Assembly: GCF_027409185.1 (NCBI RefSeq)
Contig: NC_084463.1
Location: forward strand, 50,276,907 to 50,340,906
Source: Cynocephalus volans
Lineage: Eukaryota; Chordata; Mammalia; Dermoptera; Cynocephalidae
Length of the DNA: 64,000 bases
Direction of reading: 5' to 3'
How positions within the stretch are numbered: the stretch's first letter is position 1; each line of letters starts with the position of its first letter. Position numbers and translations under genes: made by a program. Of the stretch, positions 11,787 through 25,299 are shown piece after piece. The notes beneath the pieces are model-generated. The model was not told where the DNA came from, did no database searches, and was given only the letters and a program-made list of their open reading frames with translations.

Positions 11787-12884
11787 GTGAGTATTTTGCC
11801 TACCGAGCGAGGTAAACATTAAGGGGTTGACCTTATGGATTCCAGACTTGCTATTGGTAGAAATATCAAGGCTAGAAAAGTTTGTCTTGGAATAAGCTAA
11901 TTTTTACCAGGACAGCTGGTGCATCTGGGGTGGGGTCTCAGGAGCTCTGCCCCCGTCTCCTGCCCACACCATCTGGACAAGCATCTGTACCTACCTCGTC
12001 TGCTGTTGTGGACTTAATTCTTAACAATCACTTTTATTTCCATGTTCTTGATGTTACTTACGTATTTTACGTGTATCAGCAGCATTCTTTGTCAATTGCT
12101 TAAGTGCATGTGCACCCCTATGTGCCCATACACACCTTCTCGAGCTGCCTCGTGGTTCTTGTGCCAACTCAGTGTGGGAAACCCTGAGTGGTGGTGGCGC
12201 CTGCATCAGTCCGACCCTCACTACTTCTTGTCCTCAGTGTATCACTTCTCTGTCTTGCGGCTCTTTCCTTGACTTTCCTTCCCACCTGGTTTTTATGCCC
12301 CTCTGGGGCTGATTATTTATCATTTTTCCTACATATGTCAGCTTCTGCTGTTGAGAGCTGTCACATGCTGTCATAATCTCCATTCCAGTGCCCATGAGGG
12401 GGTGTGACTCAGAGCATGTTTCACTCTGGGCCTTCCTGAGTCCCTGGCCCACCCCTACCCTGGCAGCTTGTCTTCTAACAGAGGTCAACTGAGCAGGAAG
12501 CTTTGAGGTTGCTGTGTCTCTGCCTTACGAACACTCTTGCACTGTGTTAGCTGGAAGGTGGAAGTGGAGGGACTGAGCCATTTGAATAAGGACTGAACCA
12601 TGAAAGTATTAAGAGGGACTAAATGGAAATATGACATTACTGTCACAATCATTAAGAAAAATTAGTAGGAAAATTATCTATTTCATGTCTTTATTGTCAA
12701 TGTCTTTGACTTAAGCCTATATAAAATTGTATTCTCAGTAAAATAGATTCTATGGAGGAAAAATAACTATGTTAATAATTAAATTTGAGAAATAAGTTTT
12801 CAGTTAAGTACACTTGAGGGACACCTTCATGTGTATTTAGTCTTGACCATCAAAACAGATGCAACCAAGTGTACTTCTTGTGCT

Positions 12885-13535
12885 GTGTTAGGTTTCTGTT
12901 ACTGTATAACACACTACCACAAACTTAGCTTAGAACAACACATATTTATGGTCTCAGTTTCTGTACCTCTCAAGCCTGAGCATGGCTTAGCTGGACCCTC
13001 TGCTCAGAGTCTTAACAGGACTGCAGTCACTCATCAGAGGCTCAGCAGGGGAAAGATCCCCTTCCAGAAGCGCAGAAGCCCTCATGTTGTTCAGTATATA
13101 AGTATGTCCCATGCAATACTTGTGGCATACTTATATAATGTTTTTTGTTTATGTGAAGTTCAGATTTAGTTGTGTGTCCTGTATATTATCTGGCAGCCTT
13201 ACTCAGATCCTAACCTTGGTTGTCCCTCTCAATATGGGGCAGCTTATTTCACAATCAGTAATATGGAGTCTCCTCTCTTAAGAAAAGGCCAGTTTTTCTT
13301 AAGGGATTTTGCCTGATGAAGTCAGGCCCTTTCTGGTCACCTCATTTGGGGCCTTGATTACATTTCTGCACATTTGCCCTATAGCAGAAGCTGATTGTGG
13401 ATATGAAATCTCATCATGTCCACGGACCTTGCTCACACTCAAGGGGGAGGGAATTATACAGAGGACATGTACCAGGGGCCGGAGTCCTGAGGGTCACCTC
13501 AGAGTTCTGCCCACCACAGATGGTGTGAAGGACAG
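12885..13535 (-). mobile_element. MLT1-like MaLR LTR in intron 2
   Basis: Reverse-oriented MLT1 landmarks: 'gttaggtttctgttactgta', 'catggcttagctggaccctc', 'agggattttgcctgatgaag' and 'agagttctgcccaccacag'. It has an internal divergent stretch at about 13,080-13,190 that may be a small later insertion. Short frames on both strands are repeat shadows. Confidence 0.6.
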
Positions 13536-13737
13536 TTAAAATGTGAATGCCTTGCCTCAGTGAAATACATTCATGTAGTTTGAATACATAAAATAAGGTT
13601 TTATTCATATTAAAAATACTGTTGGTATCTCTTCATTAAAAACCGTGAGCTTGGTATTCTACATAGTGATTTTACACAGCACTTTAATGCTGAAATTGGC
13701 CAGCGCACTGTCTGAAGCTCCCTGTTTTGCTCTGCAG

Positions 13738-13950
13738 GTGGTAGAGGCTCCGGGCACCTCCAGGTGTCCCCGCCCTGGGTGCTCCAGTGTGGCGCAGCCC
13801 AACCTGGCCTACTGCAGCAAGGACAGTATTCTTATACATGCTGCAGCTACTATGAAATGCCTAAGTTCAGGCAAAGAACAGAAGCCAAAATCTAAGGAGA
13901 AGATCAAGAAGAAGCCAGAAAAGCTCCATCTTCCACAGTATGGTGTTCAG
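13738..13950 (+). CDS. DIDO1-like: DIDO1-like exon 3 (cysteine-rich segment)
   Basis: Acceptor 'gctctgcag', donor 'gttcag|gtaagc'; 71 codons, phase 0 at both ends. It encodes VVEAPGTSRCPRPGCSSVAQ through HAAATMKCLSSGKEQKPK to LPQYGVQ. DIDO1 has additional cysteines in this small Cys/His cluster (CC and NDC). Here two of them are serine (GCSS, KDS) while three cysteines and the HAAATMK motif are kept, so the putative metal site is incomplete. The lysine-rich end is likely a nuclear localisation region. Confidence 0.88.
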
Positions 13951-14379
13951 GTAAGCTGACTAAGACCAGCCACTTGAACAATTGGAGCAAAATTTGTGTA
14001 AAAGTGTTTTCTCCCCGAGACTTGTTTTTTTTAATTTATCTGTAGAATGTAGGGGACAGCAGGTACAGATGTACTGCAGATAGTATCACCTTTACTTTTG
14101 TCTTCCACCTTTTCCATGTATTTGTTTTTTATTACCCGTTAGCTGAAATTCAGTCATGTAAATGCAGTAAAGCAAAAGCAGGCAACTCACTGCTGCCTGG
14201 AGAACATAAGACTTCAGGACACTGGCAGCAGTCTTGAAAAAAGAGTTGGTAGTCACCCGACGGAGTTTGTATAGAGAGTAGACACACAGGGCAGTTGGGA
14301 GGGAGGTGAGCTCTGGACAAGGCTACGTTCTTCATTGGAGACCTCACTCACAAGATTGTTTGTTTATTATTTTTATTTA

Positions 14380-14745
14380 TTTCTTAATAGACTTTACTTT
14401 TTGAGCAGTTTTAGGTTCACAGCAATATTGAGCAGGAAGTACAGAGATTTCCCTCGTATACCCCTGACCCACACATGTGTAGCCTGTCCCATTAGCAACA
14501 TTGCCCAACAAAGTGGTACATTTGTTACAGTTAATGAAAAGGATTTTCACATCATCATCATCCAAAGACCATAGTTTACATTAGAGTTCACACTTTTTTG
14601 CGTACTCTGTGGGTGTGGACAGATGTTCAATGATATGTATCTACCATGGTACTGTTGCAGACTTTCATTGCCCTGAAATCCTCTCTGCTCTGCCTATTCA
14701 TCCATTCCTCCTCCATAACCTCTGATCTTTTTACTGTCTCCATAG
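14380..14745 (-). mobile_element. L1 3'-end fragment (L1M type), intron 3
   Basis: 'gcagttttaggttcacagca', 'tgtcccattagcaacattgc' and 'gtggtacatttgttacagtt' are hallmarks of the 3' end of older L1 elements in reverse orientation. It is followed by a T-rich low-complexity tract at 14,750-14,800. Confidence 0.65.
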
Positions 14746-14829
14746 CTTACCTGTTTTTATTTACTTATTTATTTACTTGTTTTTTATTTTAGTTTTTTGC
14801 TAAAATAGAAATTTATTTAATACAAATGT

Positions 14830-15262
14830 GAATATTAGTGAAAAAGAAAGATCTCAAATCAACAATTATCTTTGCACCTTGGGAAGCTAGAAAATGAACA
14901 AACTAAGCCCAGACCTAGCAAAGAATGTAAATAATAAAAATTAGAACATAGAAAATGAAACAGAAAATAGAAAAAATGGGAAAATCAATGAAACTAAATG
15001 TTGGTACTTTGATGAAATCCACAAAACTGGCAAACCGTTATCTAGGGACTAAGAAAGACTCAAATAACTAAAATCAAAACCAAAAGGTGTCGTTACAATC
15101 AAATTTACAGAAATCAAGAGGGTTATAAGAGTATACTATGAATAATGGTTGGTCAACAAATTAGATCATTAGATGAAATGAATGAATCCCTAGAAACACA
15201 GCACCTACTAAAACTGAATTTTGAAAGAAACAGTTTGAACGGAACTATAACTAGTAAGATGA
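14830..15262 (+). mobile_element. L1 ORF2 5' fragment, sense
   Basis: Degraded sense L1: 'gaaagatctcaaatcaacaa', 'aatcaatgaaactaaatgtt', 'gttataagagtatactatga' and 'gaatgaatccctagaaacac' follow the order of the early ORF2 region in L1. Many stops; no coding potential. Confidence 0.6.
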
Positions 15263-15274
15263 GTGATTACTATT

Positions 15275-16700
15275 TTTTGGATTGCTGCTGTAGGACTCCC
15301 TGGAGGATTTCTTACAGGGCTGGTGACGTGGTAAACTCCCCCAGTTTTTGTCTGGAAAATACACTATTTCTCTCTCATTTCTGAGGGATAGCCTTGCTGC
15401 ATATGGTATGCTTGGCTGGCAGTTTATTTCTTTCAGTATTTTCAATATGTCATCCCACTTCCTTCTGTCCCACAGAGTTACTGTTGAAAAGTCTGCTGTT
15501 AGTCTGATAAGGGCTCCCTTATAGGTGACTTGATGCTTTTCTTTTGCTTTTAAAATATTCTCTTTATCTTTGAGCTTTGCCAGTTTGACTATTGTGTGTC
15601 TTGGAGAGGATTATTGGGGTGAATCTGTGTGTGGGGATCTTTGAGCTTCCTGGGTCTGAAGGTCCATGTCTCTCCCTGTTCCTGGGAAGTTTTCCATTAT
15701 TATTTCACTGGATAGGTTTTCCATGCCTTTTCATTTCTCCTCTTCTTGAACACCCTTGATTTGAATTTTTGTATGTTTAAGGTTGCCTGCTAGCTTTCCT
15801 TTTTAAAAACTTTTTTTTTCTTTTCTTTTTTTCCTTTCTTACCTTTTTTTCTTTTTTTTCCTGCCTGGGTAATTTTGAAAAGTATGTCTTCAAGATGGGA
15901 AATTATTTCTTCTGCTTGTTCTGTCCTGCTGCTTAAGGGTATTGGTTGTATTATTTTGTTGAGTGAATCTTTTAGTTCCATGAGTTCTCTTCATTCTTTT
16001 ATAAGGTATTAATCTCTTTGTGAACTTCCTTCCTTATATCCTAGATTTTTTTCTCATTTCATTTTGCTGTCTGAGTCTTCTCTTATCTCAGTGAGTTCCT
16101 TTAAGATTGTTGCTTGGAATTCCCTTTCAGTCCTTGAAAGGACTTATTGCTATATAGGGTCTGGTATATCAGAATTACTGTATTCTTTTGGTGGTGTCAT
16201 TTTCTTGGACTTTCTTATTTCTAGTATCTCTATGTTGATGTCTGGTCATCTGGTAGAGAATAGTTGCTTCTTCTGTTACTCTGGAGTGGGCTTTAAAGAG
16301 AGGGATGTACTCTTCTTTTTCCAGACTCCACTGGTGGCTTTCCTTGTGTCAATGCAGTCGAGGGTCTGTTGGGCTGCCTGCATGACACCTGTGCTACTGT
16401 GGTGGTCTTGAGCTGCTTTTGCAGCAGCCATGGCTGTGGTGGTGGCTGTGGTGGCCCACCCACGTGGAAGTGGTGTTTTGGTGTGCTTCATGCCTGCTTC
16501 CAGGCAGGAGATGCTGCCCTCAGTTCATGCCAAGGACTCCGGGCATGGCCTGCTTCCGGCTAGAGGAGACTGCCCTTGGCTCGTGCCAAGATTGTCCTGT
16601 TTTGGTACTCTGTGGAATTTGGGGAGAATTCAGGGATGGCTGGAAATCACAGGTTCTTGTCCAGGCCTGTCCTGGGGCTCAGGTTGACGTTACATTTATG
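15275..16700 (-). mobile_element. L1 5' portion (ORF1/5' untranslated), antisense
   Basis: 'aaaagtctgctgttagtctg', 'gccagtttgactattgtgtg', a T-rich stretch and 'ttgcttggaattccctttca' are the reverse complement of an L1 5' half. The right end (16,340-16,700) is GC-rich with 'ggctgtggtggtggctgtgg', which resembles the GC-rich ends of the L1 copies near 25.1 and 63.4 kb. Frames of about 115 residues here are shadows. Confidence 0.6.
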
Positions 16701-17192
16701 ACAAGCAAAGTGTTAACTAGCACTGTTTGGAGAGTCTTCTTGATTATTTTCAAATGCTTATGTAACTTTTAGGTGACTTAATTTTTAAAGTTGGTAGTTT
16801 TGAATCATAGAACTGACAAAGAAGTGGCTGCTGCAGCACCCAGGAGGAGAATGGCAGCACCAAGTGTGCCCTGGGCATGGCAGAGGATAAAGAAACATCA
16901 TTTGTGCTCTTCTTGCATCCTGTATCACTGCTCTCATACCTCAGCAAGGATCCCTCTGTGTCAGGGATCTTCTTGTCGCTCAAAAAGTTGGAATCCTGAA
17001 TAATAGGTGGAAGTGCTAAGGGTTGGCTGGATGTGCAAGGGTAGTCCGACTGCTGCTGAGCAAATGTGGTGTGCAGACTCAGGGTAGATGACCCAAAGAA
17101 GAAATAGGATTATGACCTTTCTTTCTCAGTGAAATGAAGTGGAGGTGTACTTTCTGGCCTTCTTAATGATTGAGGTTTTACTGATTATCCAG

Positions 17193-17406
17193 GGAGGCAT
17201 TAAAAGCTCTTCTCTGCACAAGAGACCGGCTCCAGAAAAAAGTGAACGCACAGTGAAGAAGGTGGTGGTGGCTTTTTCTAAGAGCAAATCTCTCAGGAAG
17301 GAGACAACTTGTGAAAGCAGCATGCCATCCTGGGCAAGCAACCAGAATTACAGTGCAGTAAAGCTGGAAAAGACTTCCACTGGCTCGTCATCACTGTTGT
17401 GCAAAC
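17193..17406 (+). CDS. DIDO1-like: DIDO1-like exon 4
   Basis: Acceptor 'gattatccag', donor 'tgcaaac|gtatgt'; 214 bases, phase 0 to phase 1. It encodes GGIKSSSLHKRPAPEKSERT onward to SMPSWASNQNYSAVKLEKTS and SSLLCK, matching the DIDO1 linker between the Cys/His cluster and the TFIIS domain. If the donor is not used, the frame stays open for 21 more codons and stops at 17,469-17,471. That would give a short protein of 549 residues, close to the length of the known short DIDO1 isoform. I infer that option from the frame; no nearby AATAAA confirms a polyadenylation site. Confidence 0.86.
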
Positions 17407-18457
17407 GTATGTATCACCTGGGGGCTGGCCTCCTGAACCCCTCCCACTCTTTCCAGATAGCCGTTGCCTGAGCCTGTCCAGGACTGGGGTTGCAGTTGTG
17501 TTTTAATGCTGATCATAAACACTGGCTGCACCATCAGGGCTGGAAACTAATGCCCATGTCAAAGATACCACCTGACACCAAAAATCTATCTCTAGTCTGT
17601 TGGGACTTCCAATCAGTGTTTTCCAAAAAGCTGTACAAACCTCAGTACTAAATGTTTCATGTTGATGATTAAGTTTTTTAACCTGTTTTTATTATTGGGC
17701 TCTGATAAGTATTTGTATTGTCTTCAGCAAAATCTGAATAGACAGACTGCTCAGCGTTTAAAATTCCTCATTGTCCAGACATTAGTTAATCTTCTTACAA
17801 CCCATATAAAACTTTAGTTTTCACACATGATCTGCTCTCAGCACATAAAATCAGCCCCTATTTTTATATGCTGTGGGAACCTCTGCAAATTAGTGTTGCA
17901 TCGGATATTCAACTTAGGTATGCTTTTCAGGAGTTAAGTTTATTTCTCTCTGGACAGGTGGGAGTTTTTTCATGTCCTCCTCATATACCGCACGCCCACA
18001 TAACGTGCATTTGAATTTTGAAGAGCATTTACTGCTGCTCTGTAGATCCCACAGTGTTGTGCTCACACACGTGGAGCTGCAGGGTGTCCTCACTGAAGGG
18101 AAAGTGCTGAGAATTCTAAGCATGAGTGGCTCCCTAGTATTAAAGGTCATATCCTGGCATACATTTCATATTAATGAAATGAAGTTATTTCAATTAAATC
18201 CATGAAACTCCAGATTAGATCATGCAGCTTTAGATCTTGTTTCTGAGACTAATGCTGCACAGTTAAATTATAGAAATTTAGATTAGACTTATCAGATACA
18301 TTTTATTCTATTATAAAACTATGCTCAAATTAGTTATTTATGCCATTCATGGTGCATTTTTTTGCCTTTTAAAACACCAAAAAGGTTAAATAGCCCTAGA
18401 TTTCAGGATTATAAATGTGTTCTGTGTTTTCCTTTTGTTTGCCTTTTAATACATCAC

Positions 18458-18459
<2 letters not shown>

Positions 18460-18503
<44 letters not shown>
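18460..18503 (+). repeat. (CA)n microsatellite
   Basis: Uninterrupted CA dinucleotide run of about 22 units in intron 4. Confidence 0.95.
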
Positions 18504-18507
<4 letters not shown>

Positions 18508-18509
18508 TG

Positions 18510-20730
18510 GTTATGTAAACAGCACAAGACCTAAGAAATGGAGTCCCAAGTAAATTGAGTTAACCAATTACTGTATTATAACTAATCTCCATACACCTTA
18601 GCTTGTTTGAACTGAGAATTTCATGCTAGCAAATAGCACATCTAATATGTTCATTAAGTTACAGCACTTCTACAAAACAGCACGTTTACACAGCTGATGA
18701 ACAGATGTAAAAATAAGCATCACCTTTCTGTGAATGGGTTGGGAACAGTCACCTTTTAATACTCTGGTAAAATGCTTTAACTGAGTTGATTTTAGCCACT
18801 TAACAGTAAAGGAAAGAAAACCCCGGGGGTATAAATAACTACGGGAGAGATAATTTGGGTGATTCATTTTAGTTCAGTTAGTTTTCCTCTGTGTCGACCA
18901 GAACTGGAGAGCTGACCCTGAGACTCCAAGTGTGGGGGTTGAGGAGACTGTGCATTGGAGAAAGGAAAAGACGAGGAAATAATTTGCCCTAATCTCAATC
19001 TTATCTCCTACCTCACTCAACTTTTGATGGGGGACAGGGATGAATAGAAGCCCAGATCAGTGAGGCTAATTTCTGTACTCATAGGTTTACTCCTTTGGCC
19101 TTTCCCACTTCTTCCATCAGCTCTTCACTGATGCTGATACGGCTGATTAACCTTCCCAGCACATCTCTACATCTCAAAATTGAAATTGATGGATATCCAA
19201 AATTTATAAGGGACATGCTTTGAGCTACTTGCTTCTGATCATTTTCTGTTTCCCCAGAAATTTCATCTTTCCAAAAGATGGTTGGGAGGAGAGTAGGGTT
19301 ATAGGTAAAATAATCTAAATTCAATGTGCCTCTACCTCTCTCTCCCACCAAACATCTCTTGGACTTTGTGGTAGCAGGGCACATCCTCTGAGTCCTGACA
19401 GGTACAGCGGGAGGGGGCAGCATGAACACAGACCGTCGTAACTCCGCACCCCATGAAGACCCTTCCTTTGCCTCCCTGGCTGGCTGTGGAGATGTCTTCA
19501 GGTGGTGGAGGTCTTGAGGCTGATACTGGGTCCACTTCCAGTCTGTGTGACTGTGTACATTGTGAGAAGTCCTGTGGCATAGAGCTGAGCATCGCTGCTG
19601 CTTGTGGAGGTGACTGTGACAACATCCAGTGTGCTTCCATGTGGCTGGTGCTGCCCTCAGGGTGTGGGCACAGGTACAGCTTCTCAGTGGCCTGGGCCTT
19701 GCTGTGCAGGAAGCTCTCTGCTGCTGCTTTAAGGAGGTGTGCTGCCAGTTAAAGTATCCTTCACGTTCTCAAGGTGATGGGATTAACATGCAAATGTTCC
19801 TCTGATTTTTAGTAAATTGATTTTGGGGGATTTCTATATAATTTCTTTAGTTTACAGGCACAATTTTCATTTTAGTGCTCCCCAAAAGCATGATGTTTGC
19901 CTTGTGTTTTTATATCTGTTTGCTTCCATATTGCTTCTCTTTGTTTCCACTGTTTACCCCCCATTAGTCAAGGCATGAAGTGGGCTGAAATTTTTTTTCT
20001 AAAGTATTCCTCGTTTATTGCAATTTTGAAATGGAAGTGTTTGGTATTTATATTTACAGGCACAATTCCCAGAATTTTGGACTCCTAAAGGCTTGTTAAG
20101 TAATTTTAAACACTTGGGATATGAACAGATTTTAACTAGAAAACAGATTTCCACAGTTTAATTCTAGCTGTGGGAGTTGAAATGGAAAACTTGAATAACC
20201 TGCAGACCTAAATCCAGATAATTGCTTGTGCATGTTCCCCATCTGAAAGCCTTGTCCTCCTGCTCGTGTGTGTGCCACACAGGTGGCCAGACACAGGGTG
20301 AAATGGATCCAGGAGAACAGGTGTCCTCAAGGATAAATTCTGTCATTGGCTCCAGAAGCACATTGCGTTGAAATCATGAGCAAATTTCCTTTAATAAAAC
20401 AAACATATGGTACAATACCAGATCCCAAGATTGTTTTGTAGAAATTTAAAGCTGGTGGTGGAGGGTGTGTCTGTGTTTTTTTTTACAAGTTGCATAAGCC
20501 ATTTTCTCTGTCTCTCCCAGAGTTGTCAGTGACAAATAAATGAGGCTGGGAGTAACCAGACATTGTACATGTAAACCAATATTCCCCTCCCAATTTGAAG
20601 AAATACCAAAATTTGTACTGATAAAGGATTTAGCTTGACAGCTGGTTTTTAATGTTATCCACATAGCTGGAATTTTCTTGAAAGCCAATAATGACATTCT
20701 TTTTGTATTTAAAGTGTCTTACTTTTAAAA
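18510..20730. other. Intron 4, first part: no named feature
   Basis: Mostly unique-looking sequence. A less AT-rich patch at 19,079-19,640 has two overlapping open frames on the minus strand (116 and 102 residues) and a plus frame of 99. I recognise no family in any of them and see no splice or promoter context. Confidence 0.4.
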
Positions 20731-20734
20731 ATAT

Positions 20735-23700
20735 TGTTATTAGCATATTCATTATTACAAATCATGATTTTTCTTTATGCCCTTTACCTGACCCATCACA
20801 CCCCCAACTCCCTCCCTCCGTCCATCCCCCCATCTCTAGTAACCATTGGTTTCTTCTGTCCTTCTGAAAGTTCAAGGAATTGTTGTAGTCTGTTCTGTTT
20901 CTTTGTTACTTTGTTTCTTAGTACCTAGTTATAAGTGAGAGCATGTGGTATTTATCTTTCCTTGTCTGGCTTATTTCACACAACATAATTTTCTCCAGAC
21001 TCATCCAGGTTGTTGCAAATGGCAGAATTTTGTTCTTTTTTATAGCTGAGTAGTATTCCATCGTGTACATGTATCACATTTTTCTTATCAAGTCATCTGT
21101 CGATGGGCACGGAGTTTGGTTCTATATTTTGGCTATTGTAGATAGAGCTGCAGTGAACGTGGGAGTGCAGGTGTCCCTTCGATATGATGATTTCCATTTC
21201 CTTGGATATATACCCAGTAGTGGGACTGCTGGATCATATGGTAGTGCTGTCTGTATTTGAGGAAACTTATTTACTGTTTTCCATAGTGGCTGTGCTAATT
21301 TACAGTCCCACCAACATTGTAGAAGAGTCCTCCTTTCCCTGTATTCTCAGTAGCATTTGTTATTAATGGTCTTTTTAATAATGGCCAGTCTAACTGGGGT
21401 GAGATGATATCTCAATGTGGTTTTGATTTGCATTTCTCTGATGACTAGTGATGCTGAGCATTTTTTCATGTACTGTTGGCTATTTGTGTGTCTTTGAAAA
21501 ATGTCTATTCATCTCATTTGCCCAGTTTTTAATTGGATTACTTGATTTCTTACTGTATAGCTGTTTGAATTCTGTGTATATTCAGGATATTAAGCCCTTG
21601 GCAGATGTAGAGTTTGCAGATATTTTCTCCCATTTTTTAGGTTGCCTTTCTGCTCTGTTGATTGTTTCCTGTGCTGTGCAGAAGCTTCGTGGTTTGATAT
21701 TAGCTCACTTGTTTATTGTTTATATTGTTGCTTGTGGCTTTGGGGGTCTTATTCATAAAGCCTTTGCCCCTTCCTACTTCCTGGAGTGTGTCCCCTATGT
21801 TTTCCTTTAGCAATTTAAAGGTTTGGGGTCTTTTATTCAGGTCTTTTAATCCATTTTGAGTTGATTTTGGCATATGGTGAGATACTGGTCCAGTTTCATT
21901 CTTCTGCATATGGATGTCCAATTTTCCCAGCACGATTTATTTACTAAAGAGGCTGTCTTTTCCACAGTGTCTTTTCTTGTTGACTTTGTCAAAGACAGTT
22001 GGCTGCAAGTATGTAAAGTTGATCCCCTGGGTTTTCTCTCCTGTCACATAGATCTGAGTGTCTGTTTCTGTGACATTACCATGCTGTTTGAGCTTTGTAA
22101 TATAATTTGAAACTGGGTAGTGTTATGCCTCCAGCTTTTTTTTTTTTTTTCTTTTTAAGCTCAAAATTGCTTTGGCTATTCAGGGTCTTTTTTTATTCCA
22201 TATGAATGTTAGCATTACCTTTTCTATTTCTGTGAAGAAAGTTGTTGATATTTTGATTGAGATTGCATTGAATCTGTAGATTGCTTTGGGTAGAATGGAC
22301 AGTTTTACAATGTTAATTCTTCCCATCCAAGAGCCTGGAGTGTCGTTCCACTTTTTATGTGTCCTCTTTAGTTTCTTCTAGGTGTATTTTGTAGCTCTCA
22401 TTGTAGAGATCTTTCACCTCCTTGGTTAAATTGATTCCTAGGTATTTTATTTTTTTTGGTGACTATTATAAATGGGCTTGCTTTCTTGATTTCTTTTTCT
22501 GCTAGTTCATTCATTATTGGAGGATAAAAATGCTACTGATTTGTGGGTGTTGATTTTGTACCCTGCAACATTATCAAAATTGTTAGTCAACTGTAAGAGT
22601 TTTTGGTAAGTGTGTAAGTTTCCTATGTGTGAGGTCACGTCATCTGCACACAGGGACAGTTTGACTTCATCCTTTCCAATGTGGATGCTCTTTATTTCTT
22701 GCTCTTGCTTGAGCAATACTATGTTAAATAGGTATGGTGGAGTGTGCAAACCTATGGTTTGTCTATTTTATTTATCTTCTCAAAAAACAACTTTATGATT
22801 CATTGATCCTTTGTAACATTTTTGGGGTCTCCATTTCATTTAATTCTGTCCTGATGCTAATTATTACTTTCTCTCTTGTACTTTTATGATTGGATTGTTG
22901 TTATTTTTCTGGTTCTTTGAGGTGTAGTGTTAGGTCATTTTTGTGAAGTGTTTCCATTCTTTTTGATGTAAGCACTTATTGCAATATACTGCCTTCTTAC
23001 TATTGCTTTTGCAGTATCCCACAGGTTGTGATATGATGCATCTTTTTTCATTAGTTTCAAAAGAATGACCCATAGGTCATTCAGGAGTCTGCTGTTTAGT
23101 TTTCATGCCCTTGAATAGTTTCCAGAAATTTGCTTGTTATTGATTTCCAGTCTTAGTCAATTATGGCCAGAAAAGATACTAGGAATGATGTCAGTTTTTT
23201 AAGGTTTGCTGAAACCTGTTTTGTGACCTAACATGTGGTCTGTGCTAGAGAATGTTCCATGTACTGATGAGAAAAATGTGTATTCTCTAGTTGTCGGATG
23301 AAATGTTCTGTAGATGTCTGCCAGGTCCAATTGGTCTAAGGCTCAGTTTCAGCCCTGTGTTTCTTTGTTGGTTGGTGGCCTGGAAGATCTGTCCAATGCT
23401 GAGAGAGGGGTATTCAGGTCACCTCATATTATTGTGTTAGGGTCTATCTCTTTTTTTAGGTCTATGAGTGTTTGCTTTACATCTGGGTGCTCCAGTGTTG
23501 GTTGCATATATACTTATGATTATTAATGTCTTCTAACTGGAAAGATCTCTTTATCATTATATAACTACCTTCTCTGTCTCTTTTTATGGATTTTGGTTTG
23601 AAGTCTGTTTTATCTGATAGAAGAACAGCCACTCCTGCTCAGCTTTTGTGTCCATTTGCGTGGTATATCTTTTTCCACCCCATCACTTTTAGTCTGTGTC

Positions 23701-25290
23701 TTTATAGGTGAGGTGGGTCTCTTGAAAACAGCATATGGTTGGGTGTAGCTTCCTTAGACAATCAGTCAATCTGTGTCTTCTTAATGGGGAGTTTGGCCCA
23801 TTTGCATTTATGGTTATTGGTAACTGTTGCTTTATTGCCTGCCATTATATTGCTTTTCATTTAGATGTTTTCAATATTGTTTTTTCCTTTCTTCCTCTTT
23901 TATTTTTCACCCTCAATGTTAGTTAGACTTTTCAGGTAACACGATTTAACTTCTTTCTCTTTCTTGTTAGCATTTTGGTTTTAATGGTGGGTTTTGGTCT
24001 TTCTTGTAAATCCATGAGAGTGATTATCATTTTTCAGTTTCTGGATGCAGGACTCCTTCGAGAATTTCTTGCAGGGCCTGTCATGTGGTAGTGAACTCCC
24101 ATAATTTTTGTTTGTCTTGGAAATACACTATTTCTCCCTCATTTCTGAAGGAAAACCTTGTGGGATGAAGAATTCCTGACTGGCAGTTTTTTCCGTTTAG
24201 TATTTTGAATATATCATCTTACTTTCTTCTGGCCTTTAAGGTTTCAGTTGAGAAGTCTGCTGTTAGTCTGATGGGAACTCCTTTATAGGTGACTTGACAC
24301 TTTTCTCTTGCTGCTTCTAGAATTCTCTCTGTCTTTAAATTTTGCCAGTTTGACTGTAACGTGGCTGAGAGAGGATCTTTTTGGATTGCATCTGTCTGGG
24401 GATCTTCGGGCTTCCTGGATCTGATGGTCTGCATCTCTCTCTGTGCCTGGGAAGCTTTCTGTCATTACTTTCTTGGTTAGGTTTATAATGACTTTTCCTT
24501 TCTCTTCCCCTTCTGGAATACCCATGGTTTGGATGTATGTGCACTTGAAGTTTTCTATTAGCTCTCTTAAATTTTCATTTTAAATACCCCCCCCCCCTTT
24601 TTTGTCTGCCTGGGTTATTTCAAAAAGACCATCTTCTGGGTCTGAAATTGTTTCTTCTGCTTGCTCTCACCTGCTGCTCAAGCTTCCTGTTCTGTTTTTT
24701 ATTTCACTGAATGAATCCTTCCTTTCTAGTTTTGTTACGATTCTTTTCAAAAGTATTAATCTCTTTCTAAATTTCCTCCTTCATAACCTGGATATTTTTT
24801 CTTCTTTCATTGTGTTCTCTAATTGATTCTTCTCTTATTTCTCTGAGTTTTGTTGATCAGTGCTTGGAATTCCTTTCCAGACATCTCAAGGTTTTCCTGC
24901 TTGATGGAGTCTGGAACTTGAGAATTACCATATCCCTTTGGTGGTGTCATATATTCTTATTTATTTGTATTTCTGTTATCTTCATTGGTGTTTGGTCATC
25001 TGATAGGACACTTGTTTCTTCTATTACTCTGGAGGGGGCTATGAGGGAAGAGACTTCGTCCTCTGTTTGTAGGCTGTGGTGGTGACTCTTGTATCAGTGC
25101 AGTTGGGTGCATGTTGGGCTGCCTTGGCTCCTTTTGGGTCAATGTGCATGGCCCCGCAGCTGCAGAGGAGTTTGGCTTGCAGGATCCTGCACTCACCTGG
25201 GTGCTGGCTCAGTTGGTATGTGGAGGCCCCTCCAGGGCTCTTGGATGTGTGCGTGGGCCTGCAGCTGCATTAAGGAAGTGTTTTACTTTT
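20735..25290 (-). mobile_element. Near full-length antisense L1, intron 4
   Basis: Read on the minus strand, the element runs from a GC-rich 5' end (about 25,290-25,000) through the ORF1 region (25,000-24,000) and ORF2 (23,990-20,900) to the 3' end near 20,750. Plus-strand markers include 'gctgagtagtattcca', 'gatatatacccagtagtggg', 'ctggggtgagatgatatctc', 'attgcattgaatctgtagat' and 'aacatgtggtctgtgctaga'. Part of ORF2 near 22,740 appears deleted. ORF1 and ORF2 are broken by many stops. A C11 run lies at 24,587-24,597. Confidence 0.8.
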
Positions 25291-25299
25291 TATAAATTA

